A DNA stretch of 64,000 bases from Actinomycetes bacterium (GTDB lineage Bacteria > Actinomycetota > Actinomycetes > Mycobacteriales > Mycobacteriaceae): the NCBI GenBank assembly GCA_023432405.1, contig JAEYUQ010000021.1:25922-89921 (forward strand). The letters run 5' to 3'. Below are positions 1 to 8,570 of the stretch, one piece after another (positions within the stretch are counted from its first letter, which is position 1; every line of letters begins with the position of its first letter). The notes beneath the pieces were generated by a model, which saw only the letters and a list, made by a program, of their open reading frames with translations, was not told the origin of the DNA and searched no databases. Made by a program: the position numbers and the translations under genes.

Positions 1-815
1 GCGTGGAACGCTACCAACACCTCCTTACCGATCTGCTTGATATTTCCCATTACGACGAGGGCGCAGTGACCCTCAAGGCGGAAACCGAAGACGTCGTTGA
101 AATTCTGACAACCTGCTTTGCAACACTTCGCCCCTTAGCAGACAAATTTTCTGTGCCACTTCGCTTGCATCTTCCTGTGGATGATGCAGACAAACATCCG
201 CAGATTCTGGCAGAGGTTGATAGAAGCCGGATCGAGCGCATAGTTCGCAACCTCGTGTCCAATGCCCTGGATCACTCTGAAGGTAAACCCGTCGACGTCT
301 ATCTGGACAGTAACGACACCTCCTTTTCAATCGCAGTGGTGGATCATGGGGTTGGACTTAAGGAAGGCCAAGAAGATCTTGTTTTTGAACGGTTCTGGCG
401 TGCAGATGAATCACGTCAACGTCACTTTGGTGGAACAGGACTTGGACTATCTATCTCCCGTGAAGACGCCGAGATTCACGGTGGTGAGTTGAGAGCTATA
501 GGAGAGCTTCATGTAGGGTCCATGTTCTTATTAACGATTCCTCGTCGCCAAGGACACCCCATAGGCACTTCGGCTATTCAGCTTGCAATCCCTGAACCTC
601 TCCCCATGGAGGAAACAGAGATCGGCACGCCTGACGGGGAGTATTCATCCGATGGACCTGAGCAACAGATGTCTGTGGAGGCTCCCGCAGAAGTTTTACC
701 GGAGGCTTCGCAGCAGGTTCCTGGAGAGGTAACTCAGCAAGCAATGGTGGCGGGATCTCTAGGTATTGACATGGCTCAGAACAGTCTCGAAGAATCTTCT
801 GAAAGCTGGAGGTAG
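1..815 (+). CDS. mtrB: MtrB sensor histidine kinase, C-terminal part (5' end outside window)
   Basis: Partial gene; the reading frame is open from the first bases, so the N-terminus (membrane segments, HAMP and H-box) lies upstream of the window. What is visible is the end of the dimerisation domain followed by a HATPase_c domain: N-box RNLVSNALDHS, G1 box DHGVGL, F-box VFERFWRADESR and G2 box GGTGLGLSI. A Pro/Glu-rich tail of about 90 residues follows. In the Mycobacteriales MtrB phosphorylates the response regulator MtrA, which controls cell-wall and division genes, and lpqB follows mtrB in this lineage, exactly as here (5-nt gap). Identification rests on the kinase boxes plus that neighbour. 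The acidic tail is less conserved and cannot be assigned. Confidence 0.9.
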   Translation, partial: VERYQHLLTDLLDISHYDEGAVTLKAETEDVVEILTTCFATLRPLADKFSVPLRLHLPVDDADKHPQILAEVDRSRIERIVRNLVSNALDHSEGKPVDVYLDSNDTSFSIAVVDHGVGLKEGQEDLVFERFWRADESRQRHFGGTGLGLSISREDAEIHGGELRAIGELHVGSMFLLTIPRRQGHPIGTSAIQLAIPEPLPMEETEIGTPDGEYSSDGPEQQMSVEAPAEVLPEASQQVPGEVTQQAMVAGSLGIDMAQNSLEESSESWR

Positions 816-820
816 GATCT

Positions 821-2776
821 GTGAACCTGACACGAAAACTCTCCGTTCCTCGATATGCGCTCATACCTGTATCCATGCTTGTGGCTTTATCTTTGATGAT
901 GGCTTCGTGTGCTGGGTTACCGACCACAACTGAGCCAGAGGCTCTCCATGATTACCGTCCTGGCCTCTCAGAAGAGCAAATAGTGAGGGCTCCTTCTCCT
1001 GACGCAGAGCCAGATCAAATTATGCGGGAGTTTTTGAAGTACTCAAGCGATCCCTCCCAGAAATATGCTGCGGCTCGCCAGTTCCTTACTCAGGATGTTG
1101 CATCAGCATGGAAGCCAGAAACTGCAGGGAAAACCGGCTCTACGATGAAACTGCTCATTGTAGATTCTCGTCCACGTATCACCGTCAATGACAAGAGTCG
1201 GTTGGGCAGCTCCTGTACTGTTACTCTCACTGCTTCCTGGGTAGGGGAAATCACGGGTGATTCTCTCTTCCGCATCGGTGATAACACTAAGGTTGACGTC
1301 TCGTTTTCACTTAGTAAGGAAGACGGACAGTGGCGCATTGATCAGCTACCCGACGCCGTTTACACCACCTTTGAAGAGTTCAGCAAAAACTGGAACCAGA
1401 TTACCCTGTACTATCCGGACTTTGATGGACGTCGTTTGGTTCCAGATCTTCGGTGGGGAGCTTTTTCACGAAGCGACGAGCTCAGCCGAGCGAGTGCCGT
1501 ATTGGATTTACTGGTCAATGGCCCATCGCCACTTCTAGCTCCGGCGCTGCGAGGTTTCACCGTTGATAGGAGCATTGCCTTTGTGGGTGCTGACGCTGGA
1601 AACTATGAGTTCACGGGGTTGGCTACTCTCTCTGATAATGATCGCAAGCTCTTCGCCGCATCCGTTGTGTGGACCTTAGCAAGGCTCAACATTGCAGGAC
1701 CTTATGGTCTGACTTTCGATGGGGAATTCTTCGACCTGAAGAGTGCTGAAGGTGGTCACGCTCAACCGCCAGCAGACGGATCTCTTCCTACTCTGGATAC
1801 AGTGCCTTCAGTGGAATCCCCAGTAGACGACTCGCAACAACTCATTCCGGAAGATTTTGCCAACTACAACCCCACCGCAGAATCGGCACAGAGCTACCTT
1901 CACGTGTTGCTGGACGGCAAGCTGCAGACAATAACTTCTGATGGGCTCCAAATACCAGAGGGCTCCGAGGAGCTATGCCCTCAAATCCTTTCTGTCGCAC
2001 TTGGAGGCAAAGATGGTGCAGCAGCTGTATGTGCCCCTAGTGCTGGAGTGCAGACCCTGCGTTTAGGCGTCTTACCCCAGATGGGAGATACCACTGGGGA
2101 CTCAACCCAATCCATCAAAACAGTGGAATTGGACTATGCACAGCTTTCGGCTCCCAGTATGGAGTATTCAGGTCGGACAGTCTGGATAGTGGCAGATCCC
2201 GCCACAGATCACAGTAAGGTTCTGCGAATTTCGGATTCCAGCGATTCCCTTGATCCTGCTCCTTTAACAGCAGAAGTTCCCTTTGATTATCCGCAGGAGC
2301 TTATCCCCGAAGGTCAATCTCCTGATCTACAACCGCCCAGGCTGAGTATCAGCACAGCTGTTGTGTCTCGATCGGGAGCTAGAGTAGCCATTCTTGTGAA
2401 CAAGACCTTGTATGTGGGGGTCGTCGCCAAGGATGGTAATGGGCAGATACGAGTTACTAACCTAGTGAACTTGGCTCCCACACTGAAAGGGGCTGTGGTG
2501 GCTGTGGCCTGGGCGCCAGATGGATCCCTTGTGCTGGGAACCACTGTGGCATCGAAGCCGGTCTATACCCTTAGCGCAGACGGTGCGTTATTGACAGCCT
2601 CACCCAAGGATGGGCTTGGTGACGAGATTACTGCGGTTGCAGCAACGTCCACGATGATCTACGCCACCACGGCTACTTCCTTAATGCAGCGTCCCGTCAG
2701 TGCCCTGAAGAAAGACGGTTGGACAGAAGTTCCGGGACTTGCTGGGCTGAACGCCGTGCCCGTGATTGTAGGCTAG
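821..2776 (+). CDS. lpqB: LpqB lipoprotein, MtrAB-associated
   Basis: 651-residue predicted lipoprotein with a GTG start. A basic N-terminus and hydrophobic stretch end in the lipobox ASC (Cys about residue 30). The first half matches the LpqB N-terminal/GerMN region. The second half is a Gly/Asp-rich beta-propeller-like region (for example VVAVAWAPDGSLVLGTT). In M. smegmatis and relatives LpqB is reported to act with MtrB at the outer face of the membrane and to influence MtrA phosphorylation and envelope properties. It begins 5 nt after mtrB, so the two are almost certainly co-transcribed and coupled. The length is within the usual range. Confidence is high from order, lipobox and size; the mechanism is family knowledge only. 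Confidence 0.9.
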   Translation: MNLTRKLSVPRYALIPVSMLVALSLMMASCAGLPTTTEPEALHDYRPGLSEEQIVRAPSPDAEPDQIMREFLKYSSDPSQKYAAARQFLTQDVASAWKPETAGKTGSTMKLLIVDSRPRITVNDKSRLGSSCTVTLTASWVGEITGDSLFRIGDNTKVDVSFSLSKEDGQWRIDQLPDAVYTTFEEFSKNWNQITLYYPDFDGRRLVPDLRWGAFSRSDELSRASAVLDLLVNGPSPLLAPALRGFTVDRSIAFVGADAGNYEFTGLATLSDNDRKLFAASVVWTLARLNIAGPYGLTFDGEFFDLKSAEGGHAQPPADGSLPTLDTVPSVESPVDDSQQLIPEDFANYNPTAESAQSYLHVLLDGKLQTITSDGLQIPEGSEELCPQILSVALGGKDGAAAVCAPSAGVQTLRLGVLPQMGDTTGDSTQSIKTVELDYAQLSAPSMEYSGRTVWIVADPATDHSKVLRISDSSDSLDPAPLTAEVPFDYPQELIPEGQSPDLQPPRLSISTAVVSRSGARVAILVNKTLYVGVVAKDGNGQIRVTNLVNLAPTLKGAVVAVAWAPDGSLVLGTTVASKPVYTLSADGALLTASPKDGLGDEITAVAATSTMIYATTATSLMQRPVSALKKDGWTEVPGLAGLNAVPVIVG

Positions 2777-2860
2777 GGCGGCGCACCTCCAAGTACGCTG
2801 CCTTGTTGGCAGGTGGAACAGGAGTTCCTCGTGGAGATGTGACGTAGGGGTTGGATAACG

Positions 2861-3463
2861 ATGTGGGAATTAGTTCTTCCTCAATCCTGTGCAGCCTGCG
2901 GTTCTCCCGGAACTCGGCTCTGTCACCACTGCCGAACTGTTTTTGCTCGTCCACCCGTCCACGTTGAAACCTCTGTTCATCTCCCCATCCCTGTTTTTGC
3001 GCTGGGGCCGTATAGCCAGCGACGTCGTCAAGTGATTGTGGCCATGAAGGAACACAACAATCGCTTTATACGGCCCCTGCTTGGTGCTGTAGTGGGGGCA
3101 GGGGTGCAGACCCTCCAGGCCAGAGGGGACATACCAGAGAAGATTATTCTGGTTCCTGCACCTACACGGCGAATCAAAGCCTCTCGGCGCGGTGGTGACC
3201 ACGTTTGGGATATGTGTCGCAGTTCTGGATTGCCCGCTCAACGTCTGGTTGTCATGAATAAGCGGCATGACCAAAAGGAACTCACTGCGCGAGATAGAAG
3301 ACACAATGTGTTGGGATCAGTGCGTGTGGGGGTAACTACTCATCACCCGGTTGTTCTTATTGATGACGTGGTGACCACGGGTTCTACCTTGGCGGCAACG
3401 GCCTGGGCACTAGCATTTTCGCAGGTCACAGTGGTTGCTGCGCTGTGTTTAGCGGCTGCTTAA
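2861..3463 (+). CDS. ComF/GntX-family phosphoribosyltransferase-like protein
   Basis: 200-residue protein. The N-terminus has a zinc-ribbon-like set of cysteines (CAACGSPGTRLCHHC), and the C-terminal half has the type I phosphoribosyltransferase PRPP loop (VLIDDVVTTGSTL, about residues 162-175). This is the ComF architecture: in naturally competent bacteria ComF assists DNA uptake, elsewhere its substrate is unknown. It occupies the same place (between lpqB and hpf) in mycobacteria and corynebacteria. No other competence gene is in the window, so a DNA-uptake role should not be assumed. The start is an ATG with only a weak ribosome-binding sequence. Confidence 0.85.
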   Translation: MWELVLPQSCAACGSPGTRLCHHCRTVFARPPVHVETSVHLPIPVFALGPYSQRRRQVIVAMKEHNNRFIRPLLGAVVGAGVQTLQARGDIPEKIILVPAPTRRIKASRRGGDHVWDMCRSSGLPAQRLVVMNKRHDQKELTARDRRHNVLGSVRVGVTTHHPVVLIDDVVTTGSTLAATAWALAFSQVTVVAALCLAAA

Positions 3464-3561
3464 GAATTTTAGAGAAGACCTTAAGAGATCGCCTTCGCGG
3501 GTGTGTCCAGAGGTACTATGGACGTGAATGCTAAGACCCGATACGAGGGAGGTACAGGCAG

Positions 3562-4227
3562 ATGACTACACCTGCTGAGAACGATGACACTCTGAGTGCC
3601 GATGTCCAGGTGACTATCACAGGTAGAAACGTGGATGTTCCCGAGCACTTCGCAGAACGGGTAAATACCAAACTGGCCAAAATCGCTCGGCTGGATCCCA
3701 CCTTGACCTATTTCAATGTGGAATTGCAGCATGAGCCTAATCCGCGTCGTGAGGCACATAATCAGCGTTTGCAGATTACTGCTACGGGGAAGGGCCACTT
3801 GGCTCGCGCCGAGGCCAAGGAGGATAGCTTCTATGCCGCGTTGGAGACAGCTCTCGCGAAAATGGAGCGCTCTCTTCGCAAAGTGAAGGCACGTCGTTCC
3901 ATTGCTCGCTCTGGACATCGTGCTCCCAAGGGGGCAGGAGAAGCGGCAGCTGAGCTAGTGAATGAGGCAGCCGAATCTCAGCAGGTGGGCAAGTATGACG
4001 TGGATCCCTACGCAGATTCTGTGGATTTCAACGAGCCAGGCCGTGTGGTGCGCACCAAGGAACATCCTGCCAAGCCAATGAGCGTGGATGAGGCGCTGTC
4101 AGAAATGGAGTTGGTGGGGCATGATTTCTTCCTCTTTATTAATGAGGAAACTAAGAGGCCGTCTGTGGTCTACCGGCGTCATGCCTTTGACTACGGGCTG
4201 ATTTCTCTGGTTCCTGAGGAGGAGTAA
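3562..4227 (+). CDS. hpf: Ribosome hibernation-promoting factor, long form
   Basis: 221 residues, the size of long HPF. The N-terminal RaiA/YfiA domain (about residues 12-110, starting VQVTITGRNVDVPEHF) binds the decoding region of the 30S subunit. The C-terminal domain (about 160-221, with VRTKEHPAKPMSVDEA and DFFLFINEET) mediates 70S dimerisation into 100S particles. A clear ribosome-binding sequence (gagggagg) precedes the ATG. It lies between comF and secA as in related genomes, and a hairpin with a T-run directly downstream separates it from secA, so it forms its own unit or the end of the lpqB-comF unit. Confidence 0.93.
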   Translation: MTTPAENDDTLSADVQVTITGRNVDVPEHFAERVNTKLAKIARLDPTLTYFNVELQHEPNPRREAHNQRLQITATGKGHLARAEAKEDSFYAALETALAKMERSLRKVKARRSIARSGHRAPKGAGEAAAELVNEAAESQQVGKYDVDPYADSVDFNEPGRVVRTKEHPAKPMSVDEALSEMELVGHDFFLFINEETKRPSVVYRRHAFDYGLISLVPEEE

Positions 4228-4260
4228 AACCTCTCCTTAGCCAAGGAAACTCTGTGAGCT

Positions 4261-4303
4261 GGCAACCGTGAACGCAACATTGCGTCGTGGTTGCCGCTTT
4301 TTT
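4261..4303 (+). terminator. Rho-independent terminator between hpf and secA
   Basis: Outer stem GGCAACC (4261-4267) pairs with GGTTGCC (4289-4295). Inside it ACGCAA (4272-4277) pairs with TTGCGT (4280-4285). The structure is followed by GC and six T residues (4298-4303). It sits 33 nt after the hpf stop and ends hpf transcription before the secA start at 4372. Confidence 0.85.
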
Positions 4304-4371
4304 ATCCGTCATGCGTACAATCAGTCTTTGCTAACTATCTTTTCCGTATCGAACGACAAGGGACGTACATA

Positions 4372-6975
4372 GTGTTTGGATTGTCCAAGTTGCTCCGGGT
4401 GGGTGAAGGACGTACTGTCAAGCGTCTCCAGTCCATCGCCAACGAAGTAATTGCGCTGGAAGATGACTATCAAAAGCTCACGGATGAGGAACTCCGAGCA
4501 AAAACGGCGGAGTTCAAGGAGCGTCTTAGCAATGGTGAGACGGTCAATGACCTCCTGCTCGAGGCCTTCGCTGTGGCTCGTGAGGCGTCCTGGCGAGTGC
4601 TGGGTCAGAAGCAGTATCCCGTTCAGATTATGGGTGGTGCTGCACTGCACTTTGGCAATGTTGCCGAGATGAAAACGGGTGAGGGTAAAACTCTGACCAG
4701 TGTGCTTCCTGCCTATTTGAACGCACTTGAGGGTAAGGGCGTCCATATTGTCACGGTCAATGATTACCTTGCGAAACGTGACTCGGAATGGATGGGTCGT
4801 GTTCACAGGTTCCTGGGGCTGAGCGTGGGTGTCATTCTCTCCGATATGACCCCGAATGATCGTCGCACATCCTACGGCTCGGATATTACCTACGGCACCA
4901 ATAATGAGTTCGGCTTCGATTATTTGCGTGACAATATGGCGGGCAGTCTGAACGATCTTGTTCAGCGTGAGCATCACTATGCCATTGTGGACGAGGTTGA
5001 CTCTATCCTTATCGACGAAGCGCGCACCCCACTGATTATCTCTGGAGCTTTGGACGGAAATTCTCAGTACTATAACGTCTTCGCCACTTTGGCTCCTCAG
5101 ATGAAAGAGGGCATTCACTATGAGGTGGATCGCCGTAAACGCACCGTAGGCGTTCTAGAGCCCGGTGTGGCATTTGTTGAAGATCAGCTGGGTATTGACA
5201 ATCTCTATGCTCCCGAACATTCGGCACTGGTGAGCTACCTCAACAACGCCATTAAGGCCAAAGAGCTGTTCGAGCCCGACAAGGACTACATTGTCCGCAA
5301 TGGTGAAGTGCTCATTGTGGATGCTTTCACGGGACGTATTCTCAGCGGCCGTCGATACAACGAAGGTATGCATCAGGCCATTGAGGCCAAAGAGCACGTT
5401 GAGATTAAAAACGAAAACCAAACTCTGGCCACTATCACTCTTCAGAACTATTTCCGGCTCTATGACAAATTGGCCGGTATGACAGGTACGGCAGAAACCG
5501 AAGCTGCGGAGCTCCACCAGATCTACAAGCTGGACGTGGTACCTATCCCCACAAACCGCCCTAACCAGCGTGTTGATCTGGCGGATCGTGTGTATAAGAC
5601 TCAGGAAGCCAAGTTTGCTGCCGTTGTGGAAGACATTGTGGAATCCCAGGAGAAGGGGCAGCCGGTGCTGGTCGGTACCACTTCGGTTGAGCGTTCAGAG
5701 TATCTCTCTGAGCTTCTTCGCCACCGCGGTATTAAGCACAATGTTCTCAATGCGAAACACAATGACGAGGAAGCCGAAATTGTTGCGAAGGCAGGGTTGC
5801 CTGGAGTGGTGACGGTTTCCACCAACATGGCGGGTCGTGGTACGGACATCGTCCTGGGAGGTAACCCAGACATTCTCCTGGATATCAAGCTGCGTGAACG
5901 CGGTCTTGACCCAGTGGAGGATGAAGAGGAGTACCAGGAGGCTTGGGAGAAAGAAATGCCCAAGTTGCAGGAGCGATCCAAGAAGTTGGGTGACAAAGTC
6001 CGTGAGGCCGGTGGTCTGTACGTCATCGGTACGGAGCGCCATGAGTCTCGGCGTATTGATAACCAGCTTCGTGGACGTACTGGCCGCCAGGGAGATCCGG
6101 GAGAGACTCGCTTCTACCTCTCCATGCGCGATGATTTGATGGTGCGCTTTGTGGGGCAGTCGATGGAGAACATGATGAACCGCCTCAACGTGCCAGATGA
6201 TGTTCCCATTGAAGCCAAGATGGTTACCAACGCTATTAAGGGCGCTCAGGCGCAGGTGGAGAACCAAAACTTTGAAATGCGCAAGAATGTTCTTAAGTAT
6301 GACGAAGTTCTCAATGAACAGCGCAAAGTTATCTATGGTGAGCGGCGCGAAATTCTGGAAGCTAAAGATATCTCTGTCTACATCCAGAACATGATTGACG
6401 ACACAATCTCCGCCTATGTGGATGGCGCTACCTCTGAAGGCTATGTGGAGGATTGGAATCTGGATGAGCTCTGGGAAGCTTTGGACAGACTCTACGGTCC
6501 TTCCATCGATGCACAATCCCTTATCGACGGCTCTGAGTACGGCGCTTCTGGGGAACTTTCGGCAGAAAACCTCCGCCAAGCCATTTTGGATGATGCTCAC
6601 GCCCAGTATGAGCAACTGGAAGAGGCAGTCTCCGAGATGGTGGGTCCTGAATATATGCGCGAAATGGAACGCCGTGTGATTCTGCCTGTCATAGATGTCA
6701 AATGGCGTGAGCACCTCTATGAGATGGACTATCTCAAAGAGGGTATTGGTTTGCGCGCTATGGCTCAGCGCGATCCTCTTGTGGAATACCAGCATGAGGG
6801 CAGTGAAATGTTCACTGCCATGAACGAAGCCATTAAGGAAGAAACCGTCCGTCAGCTGTATTTGTTGCGCAAGCAGTTTGCACAGACCAATCAACAACCT
6901 ACCGGCAACGGCGAATCCGCCACGGGAGAACAGGGTGAGCCAGCCCAGCAGCCTTCCAAGAGTGAGGACCACTAA
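4372..6975 (+). CDS. secA: Preprotein translocase ATPase SecA
   Basis: ATPase motor that drives unfolded preproteins through SecYEG. The GTG at 4372 is chosen because an AAGGGA ribosome-binding sequence sits 8 nt upstream and the protein then begins MFGLSKLLRVGEGR, the usual SecA start; upstream codons in the same frame overlap the hpf terminator. This gives 867 residues. Visible motifs: Walker A KTGEGKT, DEAD-like DEVDS, TNMAGRGTDIVLGG, and the helicase arginine motif in LRGRTGRQGDPG. The C-terminal tail is Gln/Gly-rich and lacks the Cys-rich zinc tail of proteobacterial SecA, which is normal for actinobacterial SecA1. Mycobacteriales usually carry a second SecA2; nothing here suggests this copy is the accessory one. 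Confidence 0.96.
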   Translation: MFGLSKLLRVGEGRTVKRLQSIANEVIALEDDYQKLTDEELRAKTAEFKERLSNGETVNDLLLEAFAVAREASWRVLGQKQYPVQIMGGAALHFGNVAEMKTGEGKTLTSVLPAYLNALEGKGVHIVTVNDYLAKRDSEWMGRVHRFLGLSVGVILSDMTPNDRRTSYGSDITYGTNNEFGFDYLRDNMAGSLNDLVQREHHYAIVDEVDSILIDEARTPLIISGALDGNSQYYNVFATLAPQMKEGIHYEVDRRKRTVGVLEPGVAFVEDQLGIDNLYAPEHSALVSYLNNAIKAKELFEPDKDYIVRNGEVLIVDAFTGRILSGRRYNEGMHQAIEAKEHVEIKNENQTLATITLQNYFRLYDKLAGMTGTAETEAAELHQIYKLDVVPIPTNRPNQRVDLADRVYKTQEAKFAAVVEDIVESQEKGQPVLVGTTSVERSEYLSELLRHRGIKHNVLNAKHNDEEAEIVAKAGLPGVVTVSTNMAGRGTDIVLGGNPDILLDIKLRERGLDPVEDEEEYQEAWEKEMPKLQERSKKLGDKVREAGGLYVIGTERHESRRIDNQLRGRTGRQGDPGETRFYLSMRDDLMVRFVGQSMENMMNRLNVPDDVPIEAKMVTNAIKGAQAQVENQNFEMRKNVLKYDEVLNEQRKVIYGERREILEAKDISVYIQNMIDDTISAYVDGATSEGYVEDWNLDELWEALDRLYGPSIDAQSLIDGSEYGASGELSAENLRQAILDDAHAQYEQLEEAVSEMVGPEYMREMERRVILPVIDVKWREHLYEMDYLKEGIGLRAMAQRDPLVEYQHEGSEMFTAMNEAIKEETVRQLYLLRKQFAQTNQQPTGNGESATGEQGEPAQQPSKSEDH

Positions 6976-6989
6976 GCCTTTCCAGCTTT

Positions 6990-7012
6990 GCGCAGGGCGT
7001 TATGCCCTGCGC
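6990..7012. terminator. Perfect 9-bp hairpin between convergent genes
   Basis: GCGCAGGGC (6990-6998), five-base loop, GCCCTGCGC (7004-7012). It lies 14 nt after the secA stop and includes the stop codon of the convergent DUF6459-like gene. Neither strand shows a T-run after it, so it is at best a weak or factor-assisted bidirectional terminator. The symmetry itself is certain. Confidence 0.55.
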
Positions 7013-7557
7013 TCGGTGAGAATGTGAAAACTCTTCATCACACACTGTGGTGGGTTGTAGCTCACCACTGCGGTGTAGGCACGTGGAGTTTTCATTTTTG
7101 TGAAGGTTCCAAATACCTCATAGAGTCCGCCGTCGGTGGCATGAGAGCTGGGCAGAATATGGCACGATGTGAGAACTACTGATCCGCAAAATTGATTAGT
7201 TCTCCTCTGTTGCCGAATAACGAACCGAGCTGCTGAATCAAAATACTTCCTGTCCATATGGTCAGCTGGCCGAGACTGGTAAATAATTTCCAAGGCAATA
7301 GTGACCAAGGAACGAATCCTGATACGAGCGACGTCGTTCAGGAAAGGGGAAGTGCGTCTTCCAGACGTGTGAGAAGTAGAATGAGCAGAGAAAATACCGG
7401 GGCGGTCGGGCGTGGTATGGGCCTCGGTAGGTACTGCTTTCAGGTGAGTAAAACCTGGGATTGGTTCCAGGGCAGACGTGGACATATCGCTCCAAAAGAG
7501 TGAGGGGCGGCGAACACGTGGAGAGCTGAGTATTATTGTGCCACGGTTAGTTTTCAT
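7000..7557 (-). CDS. Rv3235-like (DUF6459-type) protein
   Basis: 185-residue protein of unknown function. After a Pro/Ser/Thr-rich, probably disordered N-terminal 75 residues comes a compact region with the pattern of the Rv3235 family: LVTIALEIIYQSRPADHMDR near 85-105 (family: hydrophobic...LxGRRPxxxL) and an end resembling YTAVVSYNPPQCVMKSFHIL (family: Arg/Trp-rich strand before the C-terminus). The equivalent gene lies near secA in M. tuberculosis. It has several in-frame ATGs (for example residue 25), so the true start is open. It converges with secA, with the 9-bp hairpin covering its stop. Assignment is by pattern and position only. Confidence 0.6.
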   Translation of the reverse strand: MKTNRGTIILSSPRVRRPSLFWSDMSTSALEPIPGFTHLKAVPTEAHTTPDRPGIFSAHSTSHTSGRRTSPFLNDVARIRIRSLVTIALEIIYQSRPADHMDRKYFDSAARFVIRQQRRTNQFCGSVVLTSCHILPSSHATDGGLYEVFGTFTKMKTPRAYTAVVSYNPPQCVMKSFHILTERRA

Positions 7558-7632
7558 CTCGCTACCCCACAGCCAGGGAGGTAGGGGATAGTACGATAGG
7601 TCAGCTGATCGCGCATTCAGAAAGGGTTATCT

Positions 7633-8043
7633 GTGCGAGGTTTAATTGTCGATTATGTTGGTGTGTTGGATGGGACTGACGAGGATCAGGCTCGGTGGGC
7701 CAAGCTGTTAGACGCCGCACATCTCAATGGTGTGAGTATTTCCATCCTGTCTAACGACCCCGGTGGAAAAGCAGCTGACCCTATTTATGAGTGGCAGAGG
7801 CGTGGGCTTGTCGATCATGTTCTGCTCTCTGGAGAGATAGACGCCGAGAAGCCCAGCACGGAGTCCTTTGATAAGGCCATTGAGGCAATGGGTTTGATCC
7901 CCTCCGAGTGCGTCTTAGTGGATGATTCCATTTTGAACATTCGGGCTGCCATTGAGCATGGGCTCATCGGAGTGTTTTACCAGCAATTTGACCGTGCCGT
8001 CGTAGAAATTCAGGGACTGCTGGATCTTTCTGGAGAGTTCTGA
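7633..8043 (+). CDS. Short HAD-like protein, probably altered catalytic site
   Basis: 136 residues, GTG start. HAD motifs are recognisable: motif I DYVGVLDG near residue 7, motif II with Ser/Asn in LSNDPG near 40, a Lys in EKPSTE near 75, and motif IV VDDS near 97. It lacks a cap domain. In active HAD phosphatases motif I is DxDx(T/V); here the second Asp is Val, so the usual acid/base residue is missing and phosphatase activity is doubtful. The stop overlaps the next start (TGATG), so it is translationally coupled to the DUF6912-like gene. The pair is a small two-gene operon of unknown role. Confidence 0.8.
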   Translation: MRGLIVDYVGVLDGTDEDQARWAKLLDAAHLNGVSISILSNDPGGKAADPIYEWQRRGLVDHVLLSGEIDAEKPSTESFDKAIEAMGLIPSECVLVDDSILNIRAAIEHGLIGVFYQQFDRAVVEIQGLLDLSGEF

Positions 8044-8549
8044 TGCGTGTCTACATCCCCGCAACCTTCTCGATGCTGGGGACCTTGAATGATTCCGGTG
8101 TTATGCCTGTGAGAGCAGGGTGGGGGTTTGCCCTGACACCCGCTCTCCAGGATTTCTACACCTCTGGTGATGAAGAAGAGATCTCTTTTTCTGCTTTCCA
8201 AGATGCCGCTGAGGCCTCTCTCCGTCTACTCGCTATCGGGGATGAAACACAGTTTCCGCACCGTAGAGTGGTGGTCTCGGCAGACGTGCCAGAAGAGTGT
8301 ATCAGTGTGCAGCCGCAGCAGGGGGCCGCTGTGCTCAAGCTCACGCCACCCCAGATAACGAAGGATCAACTTGCTGCCATTCATATTGATAGCGAACACT
8401 CTGAATCTGCCACGGCGGCAGCTATTGAGGTTATTGACATGGCAGACATGGGGGATGAAGCAGCCGAACTAACGGTGGGGGATGCCTTGGATAATTACTT
8501 GGCTTTTTACGATCCTACGGAGCTTCCTTTTCTCATTGAGCTCATGTGA
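8043..8549 (+). CDS. DUF6912-family protein
   Basis: 168 residues beginning MRVYIPATFSMLGTL, followed by GWGFALTPAL and a helix with AFQDAAEASLRLLA. This matches the actinobacterial DUF6912 family as I remember it. There is no signal peptide and no membrane segment, so it is likely cytosolic. The function is unknown. It starts inside the stop codon of the HAD-like gene (TGATG), implying coupled expression, and converges with rsgA 21 nt downstream. Confidence 0.75.
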   Translation: MRVYIPATFSMLGTLNDSGVMPVRAGWGFALTPALQDFYTSGDEEEISFSAFQDAAEASLRLLAIGDETQFPHRRVVVSADVPEECISVQPQQGAAVLKLTPPQITKDQLAAIHIDSEHSESATAAAIEVIDMADMGDEAAELTVGDALDNYLAFYDPTELPFLIELM

Positions 8550-8570
8550 CCGGCGTCAGCCTAGTATTGG

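Noticed and set aside
4291..4371. Upstream extension of secA by 27 codons
   Set aside because: Would start inside the hpf terminator and lacks a ribosome site; GTG at 4372 fits the family start.
4321..5118. 265-codon open frame on the minus strand
   Set aside because: Antisense shadow of secA; no recognisable domain.
5695..6972. 425-codon open frame on the minus strand
   Set aside because: Lies entirely antisense within secA; its composition follows from secA codon use, and there is no family signature or ribosome site.
7258..7503. 81-codon plus-strand frame after secA
   Set aside because: Antisense to the better supported DUF6459-like gene, and no domain.
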